A stretch of DNA of 64,000 nt from Entomomonas asaccharolytica (GCF_016653615.1 NZ_CP067393.1:1131673-1195672), one strand, 5' to 3'; shown: positions 41,310-50,869, counted from the first letter of the stretch. Notes: generated by a model not told the origin, from the sequence alone. Translations and numbers: made by a program.

Positions 41310-42014
41310 ATGAGTAACAATAACGTAGACAATGCAGAAATCGCTAAATTTGAGGCATTAGCGAGTCGTTGGTGGGATCGTGAGAGCGAATTCAAGCCAC
41401 TGCATGATATTAATCCATTAAGAATTAATTGGATTGAAGAACATATCAGTTTAGCAGGTAGAAAAGTTTTAGATGTTGGCTGTGGTGGTGGAATTCTTAG
41501 CGAAGGTATGGCTAAGCGTGGCGCTAAAGTGACAGGTATTGATATGGGTGATGCGCCTTTATCAGTAGCAAAATTACACCAGTTAGAATCTCAAGTTGAG
41601 GTTGAATACTTTAAGAGTACAGCTGAAGCTTTTGCTGAAGAGCATGCAGGGGAATATGATATTGTTACGTGTTTAGAAATGATAGAACATGTTCCTGATC
41701 CTGCCTCGGTGATTAGAGCTTGTCGTAAACTCGTTAAGTCAAATGGGTATATATTCTTATCTACCATTAACCGTAATCCTAAATCCTACTTATTTGCGAT
41801 AGTGGGTGCTGAATATGTACTTCGCTTGTTACCAAGAGGTACCCATGACTATCAAAAATTTGTTAAGCCTTCTGAATTAGGCTTATGGTGTCGTGAGGCA
41901 GGTTTAGCAGTGCAGGATATGATAGGCCTCGTTTATAATCCATTATCAAAAACATATAAACTAGCTGAAGATGTCAGTGTAAATTATATGATTCAAACGC
42001 AACGTATAGATTAA
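41310..42014 (+). CDS. ubiG: Ubiquinone biosynthesis O-methyltransferase
   Basis: SAM-dependent methyltransferase acting twice in ubiquinone synthesis. 234 residues. [22 protein letters not shown] is the family start; SAM motif [16 protein letters not shown] near residue 52, post-motif [12 protein letters not shown]. The Pseudomonas order ubiG-mupP is kept (13 bp gap). Confidence 0.96.
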   Translation: MSNNNVDNAEIAKFEALASRWWDRESEFKPLHDINPLRINWIEEHISLAGRKVLDVGCGGGILSEGMAKRGAKVTGIDMGDAPLSVAKLHQLESQVEVEYFKSTAEAFAEEHAGEYDIVTCLEMIEHVPDPASVIRACRKLVKSNGYIFLSTINRNPKSYLFAIVGAEYVLRLLPRGTHDYQKFVKPSELGLWCREAGLAVQDMIGLVYNPLSKTYKLAEDVSVNYMIQTQRID

Positions 42015-42027
42015 CGGGCAGTGGTTT

Positions 42028-42699
42028 ATGAGGTTTGAGGCTATATTATTTGATATGGATGGCACAGTATTAGACTCTGCCCCAGACTTTATAGCTATTA
42101 GCCAGCAGATGTTAAATAGACATGGCTTACCCGCAGTGGCTGATGAAAAGATTAGGCAGGTGATATCGGGCGGAGCTAAAGCAATGGTGACAGCTGCTTT
42201 TGATATGACTGAAGATGATCCACGGTTTGAATCATTGCGTTTAGAGTTTTTAGAACTTTATTTGCAGTCCTGCGCAGTTCATTCTTGTTTATATCAGGGA
42301 ATTGATAAGCTATTAACGGATATTGAAAAAGCGAATATAAAATGGGGAATTGTTACTAATAAGCCTGTAAGGTTTGCTGAACCTATTTTAGAGCGCTTAG
42401 GGTTAACAGAGCGTTGTGCGGTCTTAGTATGCCCAGAGCATGTGGCGTACTGTAAACCCAGTCCAGAACCTTTATTATTAGCGGCTGAACAACTAGCTAT
42501 CGATCCACAAACTATCTTGTATGTGGGGGATGATAAGCGTGATATTGATTCTGGTAATGCCGCAGGTTGTAAAACATTAGCTGTTTGTTATGGTTATGTA
42601 CATCCACAGGATAATCCACATCATTGGGGTGCTGGCGCTGTTGTCAACACGGTTGCAGAGTTACAGCAGGTGATTGATAGAGCTATTTGTGGTTGTTAA
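42028..42699 (+). CDS. mupP: N-acetylmuramic acid 6-phosphate phosphatase (HAD family)
   Basis: HAD hydrolase of 223 residues. The DMDGT nucleophile motif is at residues 9-13, with TNKP and GDDKRDID as motifs II and IV. In pseudomonads this gene downstream of ubiG is MupP, which dephosphorylates MurNAc-6P in the anabolic cell-wall recycling route (AnmK-MupP-AmgK-MurU). The call over Gph relies on position and on close resemblance; AmgK/MurU are not in this window. Confidence 0.85.
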   Translation: MRFEAILFDMDGTVLDSAPDFIAISQQMLNRHGLPAVADEKIRQVISGGAKAMVTAAFDMTEDDPRFESLRLEFLELYLQSCAVHSCLYQGIDKLLTDIEKANIKWGIVTNKPVRFAEPILERLGLTERCAVLVCPEHVAYCKPSPEPLLLAAEQLAIDPQTILYVGDDKRDIDSGNAAGCKTLAVCYGYVHPQDNPHHWGAGAVVNTVAELQQVIDRAICGC

Positions 42700-42732
42700 G
42701 CTTATTTTATTTTAAAAATTAGGACTAAAGTT

Positions 42733-43659
42733 ATGTTAGAAGTCCGTCATTTAAAAAGCCTCTATGCTTTACGGGAAACGGATAGTTTAGTAGAAGCAGC
42801 AGAGCGTCTACACTTAACGCAATCAGCACTATCCCACCAATTTAAAGAGTTAGAAGATCGCCTTGGTTTACAATTATTTGTTAGAAAATCTAAGCCTGTG
42901 CGTTTTAGCAGTGCAGGATTAAGGCTATTATCCTTAGCCGATGAAGTCTTACCTCAATTACGAAGTGCTGAGCGAGATATAGCAAGGCTTTCTGGAGGAA
43001 CAGCAGGTCGCTTACATATGGCTATTGAGTGCCATAGTTGCTTTCAGTGGCTAATGCCCACCATAGATCAATTCCGTGATGCGTGGCCTGAAGTTGAACT
43101 GGATTTGGCTTCAGGGTTTGCTTTTGCTCCTCTGCCTGCACTGGCAAGGGGAGATCTGGATTTAGTGATTACCGCAAATCCAATGCAGTTATCAGGGATT
43201 ATGTATGTGCCATTGTTTACTTACGAGGCTATGCTAGCAGTAGCTAATCAGCACCCATTGGCCAATAAGTCATTTATCGAACCAATAGATTTAAAAAGTG
43301 AGGTATTAATCACTTATCCAGTTGAACACGATAAGTTAGATATCTTTACCCAATTTTTAGATCCTGCTGATATAGAGCCTTTATCAGTAAGAGTCGCTGA
43401 AATGACCGTAATGATGGTGCAATTAGTAGCCTCTAATAGAGGGGTATGTTGTTTACCTAATTGGGCTTTACATGAATACAGTAGTCGTGGCTATGTTAAA
43501 GCCAAGCGTTTAGGTGAGAAGGGGTTACAGGCAACCCTTTATGCGGGCATAAGAGAAGATATGTTTGATGCACCCTTTATGCAAGACTTTTTACTAACAG
43601 CAAAAGATACCTCTTTTTCAACACTAGAAGGGGTCAGCATGGTTAAGCAGGATAATTAA
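42733..43659 (+). CDS. metR: LysR-type regulator MetR
   Basis: 308 residues. Winged helix-turn-helix at about 18-37 (AAERLHLTQSALSHQFKELE) and a PBP2-type effector domain. The opening MLEVRHLKSLYAL and the C-terminal GLQATLYAGIRE fit MetR, activator of methionine genes with homocysteine as co-effector. Target metE/metH is not nearby. galE follows after three bases. A generic LysR is possible but less likely. Confidence 0.88.
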   Translation: MLEVRHLKSLYALRETDSLVEAAERLHLTQSALSHQFKELEDRLGLQLFVRKSKPVRFSSAGLRLLSLADEVLPQLRSAERDIARLSGGTAGRLHMAIECHSCFQWLMPTIDQFRDAWPEVELDLASGFAFAPLPALARGDLDLVITANPMQLSGIMYVPLFTYEAMLAVANQHPLANKSFIEPIDLKSEVLITYPVEHDKLDIFTQFLDPADIEPLSVRVAEMTVMMVQLVASNRGVCCLPNWALHEYSSRGYVKAKRLGEKGLQATLYAGIREDMFDAPFMQDFLLTAKDTSFSTLEGVSMVKQDN

Positions 43660-43662
43660 ATA

Positions 43663-44682
43663 ATGAGATCAACAGTATTAGTAACTGGGGGCGCAGGTTA
43701 TATAGGCTCACATACTTGTGTGTTGCTACTAGAAGCAGGTTATTCGGTGGTAGTGGTAGATAATCTTAGTAATAGTAATTATGAAGCAATTAACCGTGTA
43801 CAAAAAATTACAGGCAAAACTGTTCACTTTATAGAGGGCGATGTTAGAGATATAAGTGTTTTAAATAAAGTGTTTGCACAATATAAGATAGATGCAGTTA
43901 TTCATTTTGCAGGATTAAAGTCAGTATCTGAGTCCATTCAAAAACCTATTGAATACTATGATAATAATATCAACAGCACGTTAGTATTGTGCCAAGCTAT
44001 GCGAGAAGCACAGCTAAAAAATTTAGTGTTTAGTTCTTCCGCTACCGTATATGGCGACCCACAAGGTAAACCAGCTTCAGAAGATTTTGCTGTGGGGGGA
44101 ACCACTAACCCTTATGGCACATCCAAATTAATGTTAGAGCAAATACTAACTGATATCTATCGAGCGGATAATAGTTGGAATATTGCATTATTACGCTATT
44201 TTAATCCAGTTGGCGCTCATCCGAGTGGCTTGATTGGTGAAGATCCAACGGGAATTCCTAATAATCTTATGCCTTATATTGCGCAAGTAGCGGTTGGCAT
44301 GCGACCTTACCTTAATATTTATGGTGACGATTACCCTACCCATGATGGTACAGGAGTAAGGGATTATATTCATGTGATGGATTTAGCTAAAGGTCATGTT
44401 AGTGCATTGCAATGGCTACAAACTAAACCTGGGATTAGGCCAATTAATTTAGGAACAGGGGTAGGCTATAGTGTGCTAGATATGTTACATGCTTTTGAAA
44501 AGGCTTGTGGCAAAAAATTAGATTATAAAATCATTGAGCGTAGAGCAGGTGATGTAGCTATATGTTATTCTGATTCAAGCCTAGCCAAACAGTTATTAAA
44601 TTGGCAAACCCAATACAGCCTAGAAGATATGTGTAAGGATACTTGGCATTGGCAATCAAAAAATCCAAATGGCTATCGATAG
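43663..44682 (+). CDS. galE: UDP-glucose 4-epimerase
   Basis: Interconverts UDP-glucose and UDP-galactose for surface polysaccharide. 339 residues, extended SDR. NAD motif GGAGYIGSH near residue 8, SSSATVYG with catalytic Ser, Y151xxxK155 in PYGTSK. Directly downstream of metR; no other sugar gene adjoins it. Confidence 0.95.
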   Translation: MRSTVLVTGGAGYIGSHTCVLLLEAGYSVVVVDNLSNSNYEAINRVQKITGKTVHFIEGDVRDISVLNKVFAQYKIDAVIHFAGLKSVSESIQKPIEYYDNNINSTLVLCQAMREAQLKNLVFSSSATVYGDPQGKPASEDFAVGGTTNPYGTSKLMLEQILTDIYRADNSWNIALLRYFNPVGAHPSGLIGEDPTGIPNNLMPYIAQVAVGMRPYLNIYGDDYPTHDGTGVRDYIHVMDLAKGHVSALQWLQTKPGIRPINLGTGVGYSVLDMLHAFEKACGKKLDYKIIERRAGDVAICYSDSSLAKQLLNWQTQYSLEDMCKDTWHWQSKNPNGYR

Positions 44683-44775
44683 TTAATGTTAGTTTACTGA
44701 TTATTAACAATATACCCCTCAATAATTGGTGCTATGTTAGAACCATTAACAGCAATAAAGGCCTGAGAGGGTATT

Positions 44776-45870
44776 ATGATTTCTACTTCAGTTTTTCCTT
44801 CACGTTATGTACAAGGTAGAGGCGCTCTAAATTTATTAGGTGAAGAGCTAGCAAGGTTTGGTAAAAAAGCACTGCTTTTGTTAGACCCATTTGTAGACGA
44901 TAATTTTCATCAGCAAGTTGAAAACGCTTGTGCCTCTCAGGTTAGTTGCACATTTGAGCGATTTGCAGGAGAGTGTTGTGATGAAGAGATTAATCGTTTA
45001 ATAGATCAGTCAAAAGGTGATATTCCTGATGTTGTAGTTGGAATGGGCGGTGGTAAAACTATAGACACCGCCAAATATCTAGCAGACAGTATAAATCGCC
45101 CAGTTGTTATTGTTCCTACCTTAGCTTCTACCGATGCCCCTTGTAGTGGTTTAGCTGTGGTTTATACTGCTACAGGTGAATATAAACGTGCTGTAATATT
45201 TAAAGAAAACCCTAGGTTAGTACTGGTGGATAGTCATATTGTGGCACAAGCACCTGCTCGTTTCCTTGTTTCTGGTATGGGGGATGCTTTAGCTACTTGG
45301 TTTGAAGCAGAAGATTGTTATATGAGTAATGCAGCTAATATGACAGGGCGTAGAGGCTCATTCACTGCTTATAATTTAGCTAATTTTTGTTATGAAACCT
45401 TATTAGAATATGGCGTATTAGCCGTACAAGCAGTTAAAAGACAAGTAGTAACGCCTGCTTTAGAAAGAGTAATAGAAGCTAACACCTTGTTATCTGGACT
45501 TGGCTTTGAGAGCGGTGGACTATCAGGAGCCCATGCTATCCATAATGGCTTTACCGCCCTTGAGCCTACTCATCACTACTGGCATGGAGAAAAAGTAGCT
45601 TTTGGTACATTAAGTTTATTAATGTTAACTGATAGATCGCCAGAGATAATAGATGAAGCGTATTCTTTCTGTGAAGCAGTGGGTCTACCTACTACATTAG
45701 CTGATATTGGTTTGACCAATGTCACTCAAGAAGAATTATTAAAGGTAGCGCAATTAGCTTGTGCAGAGGGGGAAACTATCTTTAATATTGCCACTGAAAT
45801 CAATCCTCAAACTGTATTAGCAGCAATTTGTGCAGCAGATGAGGAAGGAAGACGTCGCAAAGGTAAATAA
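44776..45870 (+). CDS. gldA: Glycerol dehydrogenase
   Basis: 364-residue iron/zinc-dependent alcohol dehydrogenase. GMGGGKTIDTAK binds NAD; metal ligands are Asp in SGMGDALATWFEAE, His in SGAHAIHNGF and His in YWHGEKVAFG. Length and sequence match E. coli GldA, which oxidises glycerol to dihydroxyacetone (or reduces methylglyoxal). No dhaK genes nearby. An 11-bp hairpin follows the stop. Confidence 0.93.
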   Translation: MISTSVFPSRYVQGRGALNLLGEELARFGKKALLLLDPFVDDNFHQQVENACASQVSCTFERFAGECCDEEINRLIDQSKGDIPDVVVGMGGGKTIDTAKYLADSINRPVVIVPTLASTDAPCSGLAVVYTATGEYKRAVIFKENPRLVLVDSHIVAQAPARFLVSGMGDALATWFEAEDCYMSNAANMTGRRGSFTAYNLANFCYETLLEYGVLAVQAVKRQVVTPALERVIEANTLLSGLGFESGGLSGAHAIHNGFTALEPTHHYWHGEKVAFGTLSLLMLTDRSPEIIDEAYSFCEAVGLPTTLADIGLTNVTQEELLKVAQLACAEGETIFNIATEINPQTVLAAICAADEEGRRRKGK

Positions 45871-45877
45871 GCTGATT

Positions 45878-45906
45878 GAGTAACTAGCTATACTGGCTAG
45901 TTACTC
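45878..45906 (+). terminator. Strong hairpin after gldA, terminator-like
   Basis: GAGTAACTAGC (45878-45888) pairs perfectly with GCTAGTTACTC (45896-45906) over a seven-base loop, eight bases after the gldA stop. There is no T-run behind it, so it may be an mRNA 3'-end stabiliser rather than an intrinsic terminator. Confidence 0.5.
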
Positions 45907-46052
45907 ATAACCAAAAATAACAATAAAATGAATACAAATACTAATTGGTTATAAAGGCAGCTAATAAGCTAAGATCAAATTAAACTATATAAATACTTTT
46001 CTTCATTACCGAAGTCACTTATAGTGTGCGACCATAGCTAATTTGTTATATT

Positions 46053-46077
46053 ATTGGTAACAATAATTGTTATCAAT
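46053..46077. promoter_or_regulatory. Fur-box-like palindrome upstream of fpr
   Basis: ATTGGTAACAAT and ATTGTTATCAAT flank one base, with a single arm mismatch. Aligned to the classical 19-bp Fur consensus, 46056-46074 matches at 14 positions. It ends 48 bases before the fpr start. Binding by Fur is inferred; a LysR-type (FinR-like) site is an alternative. Confidence 0.5.
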
Positions 46078-46125
46078 AGACTAATTTTTATTATTTTTCC
46101 TCTGTTAATTGTTAGGAGTTTTTTG

Positions 46126-46902
46126 ATGAGTAAAATGGCCACAGAGCGTGTGCTAAGCGTTCATCATTGGAATGACACGTTATTTAGTTTTAAGACAACG
46201 CGTGATCCTGGTTTACGTTTTCAAAATGGCCAATTTGTCATGATCGGTTTAGAAGTAGATGGTAAACCGTTAATGCGTGCTTATAGTATTGCCAGTCCAA
46301 ATTATGAAGATCATTTAGAGTTTTATAGTATTAAAGTACAAGATGGTCCATTGACTTCTCGTTTACAACATTTAAAAGTAGGTGATGAACTGTTAGTGAG
46401 TCGTAAACCTACAGGTACATTAATTACTGGTGACTTATTACCTGGTAAGAATGTCTATTTTCTCAGTACAGGCACAGGCTTAGCACCTTTTATGAGCCTT
46501 ATTCAAGACCCTGAAGTATATGAGCGTTTTGAAAAAGTAATCTTAGTACATGGTGTACGTAATATCAGTGAATTAGGTTACTACGATTTTATAAGCAAAC
46601 AATTACCAGAAAATGAATTCTTTGGTGATATGGTTAAAGAAAAGTTAATTTACTATCCTACAGTGACTCGTGAGCCTTTTACTAATAATGGTCGGCTTAC
46701 TGACTTAATGCGTATTGGTAAATTATTTAAAGATATTGGTTTACCTCCCATTAATCCAGAACATGATCGTGCTATGGTATGTGGTAGTCCTTCGATGCTT
46801 GAAGAAACTTGCCAAGTGCTCGATAGTTTTGGATTGAAAATTTCACCACGTATGGGCGATCCTGCTGATTATTTAATTGAACGTGCGTTTGTTGAAAAAT
46901 AA
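46126..46902 (+). CDS. fpr: Ferredoxin--NADP+ reductase
   Basis: FAD enzyme moving electrons between NADPH and ferredoxin/flavodoxin, important in oxidative stress and iron release. 258 residues, exactly the Pseudomonas Fpr size, with RAYSIASP for FAD, STGTGLAPFMS for NADP and the C-terminal AFVEK. The frame is open 24 codons upstream, but AGGAG seven bases before ATG 46126 sets the start. A Fur-box-like palindrome lies upstream. Confidence 0.95.
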   Translation: MSKMATERVLSVHHWNDTLFSFKTTRDPGLRFQNGQFVMIGLEVDGKPLMRAYSIASPNYEDHLEFYSIKVQDGPLTSRLQHLKVGDELLVSRKPTGTLITGDLLPGKNVYFLSTGTGLAPFMSLIQDPEVYERFEKVILVHGVRNISELGYYDFISKQLPENEFFGDMVKEKLIYYPTVTREPFTNNGRLTDLMRIGKLFKDIGLPPINPEHDRAMVCGSPSMLEETCQVLDSFGLKISPRMGDPADYLIERAFVEK

Positions 46903-46983
46903 ATTATTATCTTACAGTTTTTACTTGCTACTTTGGGCTAGCTTGGGTAATATTTGCGCCCAACTTAATAGACGAGGTTAAGT

Positions 46984-47739
46984 ATGCGTCGCCTACTAGT
47001 AGCAGGTAATTGGAAGATGCATGGTAACAGTGCTAGTGTTAAGGCATTGTTAGCAGGATTAGCAAATCTTACATGGCAACAGCAAGCAGATATTGCTGTG
47101 TTTCCTCCAGCACTATTTATTATTGAGGCAGTACAATCACTAAAAGATACACCTATTATCATAGGTGCTCAGGATTGTGCTATTGAGCCACAAGAAACAG
47201 CATTAACAGGTGAAATTGCTGCCAGTCAGTTAGTGGATGTGGGATGTCAATTAGTATTAATAGGCCATTCCGAGCGTCGTCTATTATTAGGTGATACAAA
47301 CTCAATACTTATTAAAAAGTTTAAAGCTGCACAATCGCAGAAATTGAAACCTGTATTATGTATTGGTGAAACACAGCAAGAGCGTGAAAATAATCAAACA
47401 TTTGCTGTGCTTACTTCACAACTTAATAGTATAATAGACGTTTTAGGTATTGAAGTATTGTCTAATGCTGTTATTGCATATGAGCCAGTTTGGGCTATTG
47501 GTACTGGTTTAACAGCAACACCTGAGCAAGCGCAAGAAGTGCATAGTTTTATTAGAGCACATATTGCAAAACAGAATGACTCCATTGCCCAGAAAATACA
47601 AATTTTGTATGGTGGAAGTGTTAAGGCGAATAATGCAGAAGCGTTATTTGCAATGCCTGATATTGATGGGGGACTCATTGGTGGTGCCTCTCTTGATGCA
47701 GATGAATTTGGTGCGATTTATCGCATAGCAGGAAATTAA
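46984..47739 (+). CDS. tpiA: Triosephosphate isomerase
   Basis: Glycolytic enzyme of 251 residues. GNWKMHG holds the catalytic Lys, IGHSERR the His, AYEPVWAIGTG the Glu and the phosphate-gripping loop 6; YGGSVK and GGLIGGASL bind phosphate. It precedes secG by three bases. In Pseudomonas it normally follows glmM directly; here glmM is 12.7 kb away. Confidence 0.96.
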   Translation: MRRLLVAGNWKMHGNSASVKALLAGLANLTWQQQADIAVFPPALFIIEAVQSLKDTPIIIGAQDCAIEPQETALTGEIAASQLVDVGCQLVLIGHSERRLLLGDTNSILIKKFKAAQSQKLKPVLCIGETQQERENNQTFAVLTSQLNSIIDVLGIEVLSNAVIAYEPVWAIGTGLTATPEQAQEVHSFIRAHIAKQNDSIAQKIQILYGGSVKANNAEALFAMPDIDGGLIGGASLDADEFGAIYRIAGN

Positions 47740-47742
47740 ATA

Positions 47743-48201
47743 ATGTTATTAGAATCAGTTATTGTTATTGTTCATTTATTAGTTGCTATAGCTGTTATTG
47801 TTTTAGTATTACTACAACATGGTAAAGGTGCTGATATGGGTGCATCTTTTGGTAGTGGTGCTTCAAATACAGTTTTTGGTAGCCAAGGTTCTGCTAATTT
47901 TTTAAGTAGAACAACAGCTGTATTAGTGGCTGTTTTCTTTATCACTAGTATTGGTTTAGCTTACTACGCTAAATCTAAGTCTTCAGCTAGTTTGTTTGAT
48001 AAATCTGTTCCTGCAGCTACTCAGCCAGTTAATCAAACACAGCAACCAGCAGTAGAAGATATTCCAACTGTAGATCATGCGCCTGCACCTAGTGCACATG
48101 GGACTGTAGAGTTAAACTCAACGCCTAATACAACAGCAGATCAAACAGAAGCAGATAATCAAATTAATCATGAACCTGCGCAACCTACAGAAGGTAACTA
48201 A
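47743..48201 (+). CDS. secG: Protein translocase subunit SecG
   Basis: Small inner-membrane subunit of SecYEG. Two helices (about 2-22 and 53-72) flank the conserved GKGADMGASFGSGASNTVFG loop. The C-terminal tail (about 80-152) is rich in Pro, Thr, Asn and Gln, longer than in E. coli. It is followed by tRNA-Leu as in many gammaproteobacteria. Confidence 0.94.
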   Translation: MLLESVIVIVHLLVAIAVIVLVLLQHGKGADMGASFGSGASNTVFGSQGSANFLSRTTAVLVAVFFITSIGLAYYAKSKSSASLFDKSVPAATQPVNQTQQPAVEDIPTVDHAPAPSAHGTVELNSTPNTTADQTEADNQINHEPAQPTEGN

Positions 48202-48228
48202 GGACCATTATTAATTTAACCAAACAGT

Positions 48229-48314
48229 GCTGAGGTGGCGGAATTGGTAGACGCGCTACCTTGAGGTGGTAGTGGCCGTAGGTCGTGTGGGTTCGAGTCC
48301 CATCTTCAGCACCA
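48229..48314 (+). tRNA. tRNA-Leu (anticodon GAG)
   Basis: Class II tRNA of 86 bases including encoded CCA. Acceptor stem GCTGAGG/CTTCAGC, D-loop with GGTAGA, anticodon stem CTACC/GGTAG with loop TTGAGGT (GAG at 48263-48265), a long variable arm, and T-arm GGTTCGAGTCC. It follows secG by 27 bases and is probably cotranscribed. Confidence 0.96.
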
Positions 48315-48318
48315 CATA

Positions 48319-48353
48319 TAAAGCCTAGTTAATTATTTTAACTAGGCTTTTTT
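48319..48353. terminator. Intrinsic terminator after tRNA-Leu
   Basis: AAGCCTAGTTAA (48321-48332) pairs with TTAACTAGGCTT (48338-48349), then a T-run. It ends the tpiA-secG-tRNA unit and can also serve the convergent LysR gene. Confidence 0.92.
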
Positions 48354-48368
48354 ATTTGAAAGTTTATA

Positions 48369-49274
48369 TTAGCCGTTATTTTCATCCCTATAACGTAATG
48401 TATCAACTAATAATTTAAATGCTGGAGATGAATGGCGACGATTGGGATAGTAGAGGTGATAACCAGCAAAGTAGGGACACCAGTCTTCTAATACTAGCAT
48501 TAGTTCCCCTTTATCAACATAGGGTTGCACTATCTCTTGTGGACCATATACTAATCCTACTCCCGCTAGCGCTGCATTAAGACGTGGTGAGGTTTGATTA
48601 AAAATAAATTGACCTTTTACTTGTATTTTTTGTTCATGACCCTCTTTTTCAAATTCCCATGCATATATTCTACCTTGGCCGACTAATCGTATCCCTATGC
48701 AGTTATGCTCAAGTAAGTCTTGAGGTACGCTAGGAATTGAATATTTAGCAAAGTAGGCTGGTGAGCCTGCTACAACCATGCGCATGGGTGGAGCAATAGG
48801 GACAGCAATCATATCTTTCTCAATCAGCTCACCAAGCCTTACCCCCGCATCATATTGTTGTTTAACAATGTCTATGGTGCCATTATCAATGGTCACTTCA
48901 ACTTTGATATCAGGATATTCTGCAAGAAGTTTTGTTAACTTAGGGCAAATTATAGAGTTAGTAGAATGCTCATCAGCATTAATACGGATAGTTCCAGCAG
49001 GTTTATCCCGTAATTCGCTTAAGGCGGCAATTTGGGTTTCAATAGCTTCAAAGTGAGGAGTTAAGGTTTTTAAAAGTTGCTCGCCTGCTTCGGTAGGTGA
49101 AACACTACGTGTAGTGCGAGTTAATAGGCGAATATTTAATCTGGTTTCTAATGCCCGTATAGTGTGGCTTAAAGCTGACTGTGAGACTCTTAATTTTGCA
49201 GCTGCTCGGGTAAAACTTCGTTCTTTAGCAACAATTAGAAAAGCCAATAGATCGTTGAAATTTTCATGTTGCAT
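48369..49274 (-). CDS. LysR-type regulator (copy A of a paralogous pair)
   Basis: 301 residues. Helix-turn-helix at about 19-38 (AAAKLRVSQSALSHTIRALE), then the effector domain with RLLTRTTRSVSPTEAGEQLL linker. Clearly paralogous to the LysR at 52109: long identical stretches at both ends (e.g. DWCPYFAGYHLYYPNRR). It is divergent from the SDR-reductase pair, which it probably controls. Resembles regulators of oxidoreductase/aldehyde-response genes; the effector is unknown. Confidence 0.88.
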   Translation of the reverse strand: MQHENFNDLLAFLIVAKERSFTRAAAKLRVSQSALSHTIRALETRLNIRLLTRTTRSVSPTEAGEQLLKTLTPHFEAIETQIAALSELRDKPAGTIRINADEHSTNSIICPKLTKLLAEYPDIKVEVTIDNGTIDIVKQQYDAGVRLGELIEKDMIAVPIAPPMRMVVAGSPAYFAKYSIPSVPQDLLEHNCIGIRLVGQGRIYAWEFEKEGHEQKIQVKGQFIFNQTSPRLNAALAGVGLVYGPQEIVQPYVDKGELMLVLEDWCPYFAGYHLYYPNRRHSSPAFKLLVDTLRYRDENNG

Positions 49275-49303
49275 TGATGAACTTTCCTCAGGAGTTTTTA
49301 TTA

Positions 49304-49325
49304 ATTATAGCACCTAATCTTAGGT
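49304..49325 (-). promoter_or_regulatory. Predicted promoter and operator of LysR copy A
   Basis: On the minus strand a TATAAT (49304-49309) lies 29 bases before the ATG, directly preceded by the inverted repeat ACCTAA-GA-TTAGGT (49312-49325). The same arrangement at the same spacing occurs upstream of LysR copy B, showing that the promoter was duplicated with the gene. Autoregulation is inferred. Confidence 0.5.
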
Positions 49326-49554
49326 AGTTATATTTACTATAGTGGAGATTGTCTGCAAATATTCTGCTAAATCATGTTCAATCTAAAAATTAAGCAGTAA
49401 TTAATATTTTTATAGGTTGGTTAAGCTAAATCATAAAAATAAATAGACCATTATTAATGAATTTTATTAATAAACCCATGCGGGAATAATGGATTATCAT
49501 TCAATAACTATGGTGCTATATTTTTTCCAAAGCAAATTATGGAGAAATATAACC

Positions 49555-50316
49555 ATGCATATATCATTTGAAAATAAAGTAGCATTAGTGACTGGTGGCG
49601 CTTCTGGTATGGGGTTAGCAACAGCTAGAGCATTTGCAAAATCGGGTGCCTCTGTGGTTATTGTAGATATTAATCAGCAGGCAGCAAAACAAGCAGCTGA
49701 AGATTTAGTAAAAGCAGGACATTCCGCTATAGGTATAGCGTGTGATGTGGCTGATGAAACACAAGTAAAAACAATGGTAGAACAAATTGTTGCTACATAT
49801 GGTCGATTAGATGCTGCTTATAATAATGCAGGCATACAAAGCCCCGTAGTAGAAACAGCAGATGCTAATGGTAAAGATTTTGAACGGGTTATGGCGGTTA
49901 ACTTACGTGGTATTTGGAACTGCATGAAGTACAAGCTTATCCAAATGCGTAAACAAGGTAGCGGCGCCATTGTTAATTGCTCTTCACTAGGTGGGCTTGT
50001 GGGAATTGCTAATCGAGCTGTTTATCACGCTTCCAAGCATGGTGTTATCGGATTAACTAAAAGTGCTGCACTTGAATATGCGGCTAGGGGCATCCAAATA
50101 AACGCAGTTTGTCCAGGTATTATTGATACACCGATGGTAGAGGATATGCTTGTCACCCAAAAAGAAGCCATGCAGGAACTTATGAAAGAAATTGCAATTA
50201 ATCGATTAGGCCGTGCAGAGGAAATCGCGGCAACCGTGCTTTGGTTATGTAGCCCAGCAGCCAGTTATATTATTGGTCAGGCCATTGCGGTGGATGGTGG
50301 TTATACAGTTAAGTAA
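49555..50316 (+). CDS. SDR-family oxidoreductase
   Basis: A classical short-chain dehydrogenase of about 254 residues. TGGASGMGLA binds NAD(P), NNAG, catalytic Ser in NCSSLGG, YHASKHG (Tyr/Lys), and C-terminal GQAIAVDGGYTVK. The frame is open to 49489, but GGAG before ATG 49555 and the normal MHISFENKVALVTGG start favour 49555. Substrate unknown. It is followed by the flavodoxin-fold reductase, likely one operon. Confidence 0.9.
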   Translation: MHISFENKVALVTGGASGMGLATARAFAKSGASVVIVDINQQAAKQAAEDLVKAGHSAIGIACDVADETQVKTMVEQIVATYGRLDAAYNNAGIQSPVVETADANGKDFERVMAVNLRGIWNCMKYKLIQMRKQGSGAIVNCSSLGGLVGIANRAVYHASKHGVIGLTKSAALEYAARGIQINAVCPGIIDTPMVEDMLVTQKEAMQELMKEIAINRLGRAEEIAATVLWLCSPAASYIIGQAIAVDGGYTVK

Positions 50317-50347
50317 TTTTATTGCCTTTGGCAAGAGGAAAAAATTT

Positions 50348-50869
50348 ATGGCAAAAGTACTTGTGATAGTTGCTCATCCAGCAATTACTAGCTCTATGGC
50401 AAATAGTCGTTGGTTAGCAGAACTTAGAAAATACCCTGAGCATTTTAAGGTTCACGAACTTTATCAAGAGTATCCAGATTTTCAAATTGATGTAGCGAAA
50501 GAGCAAGCATTAATAGAGCAACATAGCGCGTTAGTTTTACAATTTCCTATTTATTGGTTTAGCTCACCACCACTGCTTAAAAAATGGATTGATGATGTGT
50601 TTAGTTATGGCTGGGCTTATGGGGGTGGTAATAAATTGCAAGCTAAACCTATAGGGCTTGCTGTAACAACAGGTGCTACAGTAGATAGTTATCAAGGTAA
50701 AGATAGTTTAGAAGCGATGCTAACGCCTTTTAGGGCAACAATTGACTATGTTGCTGGCAAAGCAATTACTCCTTTTGTGGTATATGGAGTTGGCTATGGT
50801 TTAACTGAACAAGGATTGGAACAGAGTGCCAATGACTATGTGCAGTACCTAAACAGCTTATTAAATTAG
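50348..50869 (+). CDS. NAD(P)H-dependent flavodoxin-fold (quinone) reductase
   Basis: 173 residues resembling KefF/YheR/MdaB quinone reductases. VLVIVAHPAITSSMAN binds FMN phosphate; FPIYWFSSPPLLKKWIDDVF is the family signature around residue 75; AVTTGA follows. The longer open frame to 50213 overlaps the SDR gene; AGAGGA before ATG 50348 sets the start. Probably detoxifies quinones by two-electron reduction. Confidence 0.9.
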   Translation: MAKVLVIVAHPAITSSMANSRWLAELRKYPEHFKVHELYQEYPDFQIDVAKEQALIEQHSALVLQFPIYWFSSPPLLKKWIDDVFSYGWAYGGGNKLQAKPIGLAVTTGATVDSYQGKDSLEAMLTPFRATIDYVAGKAITPFVVYGVGYGLTEQGLEQSANDYVQYLNSLLN

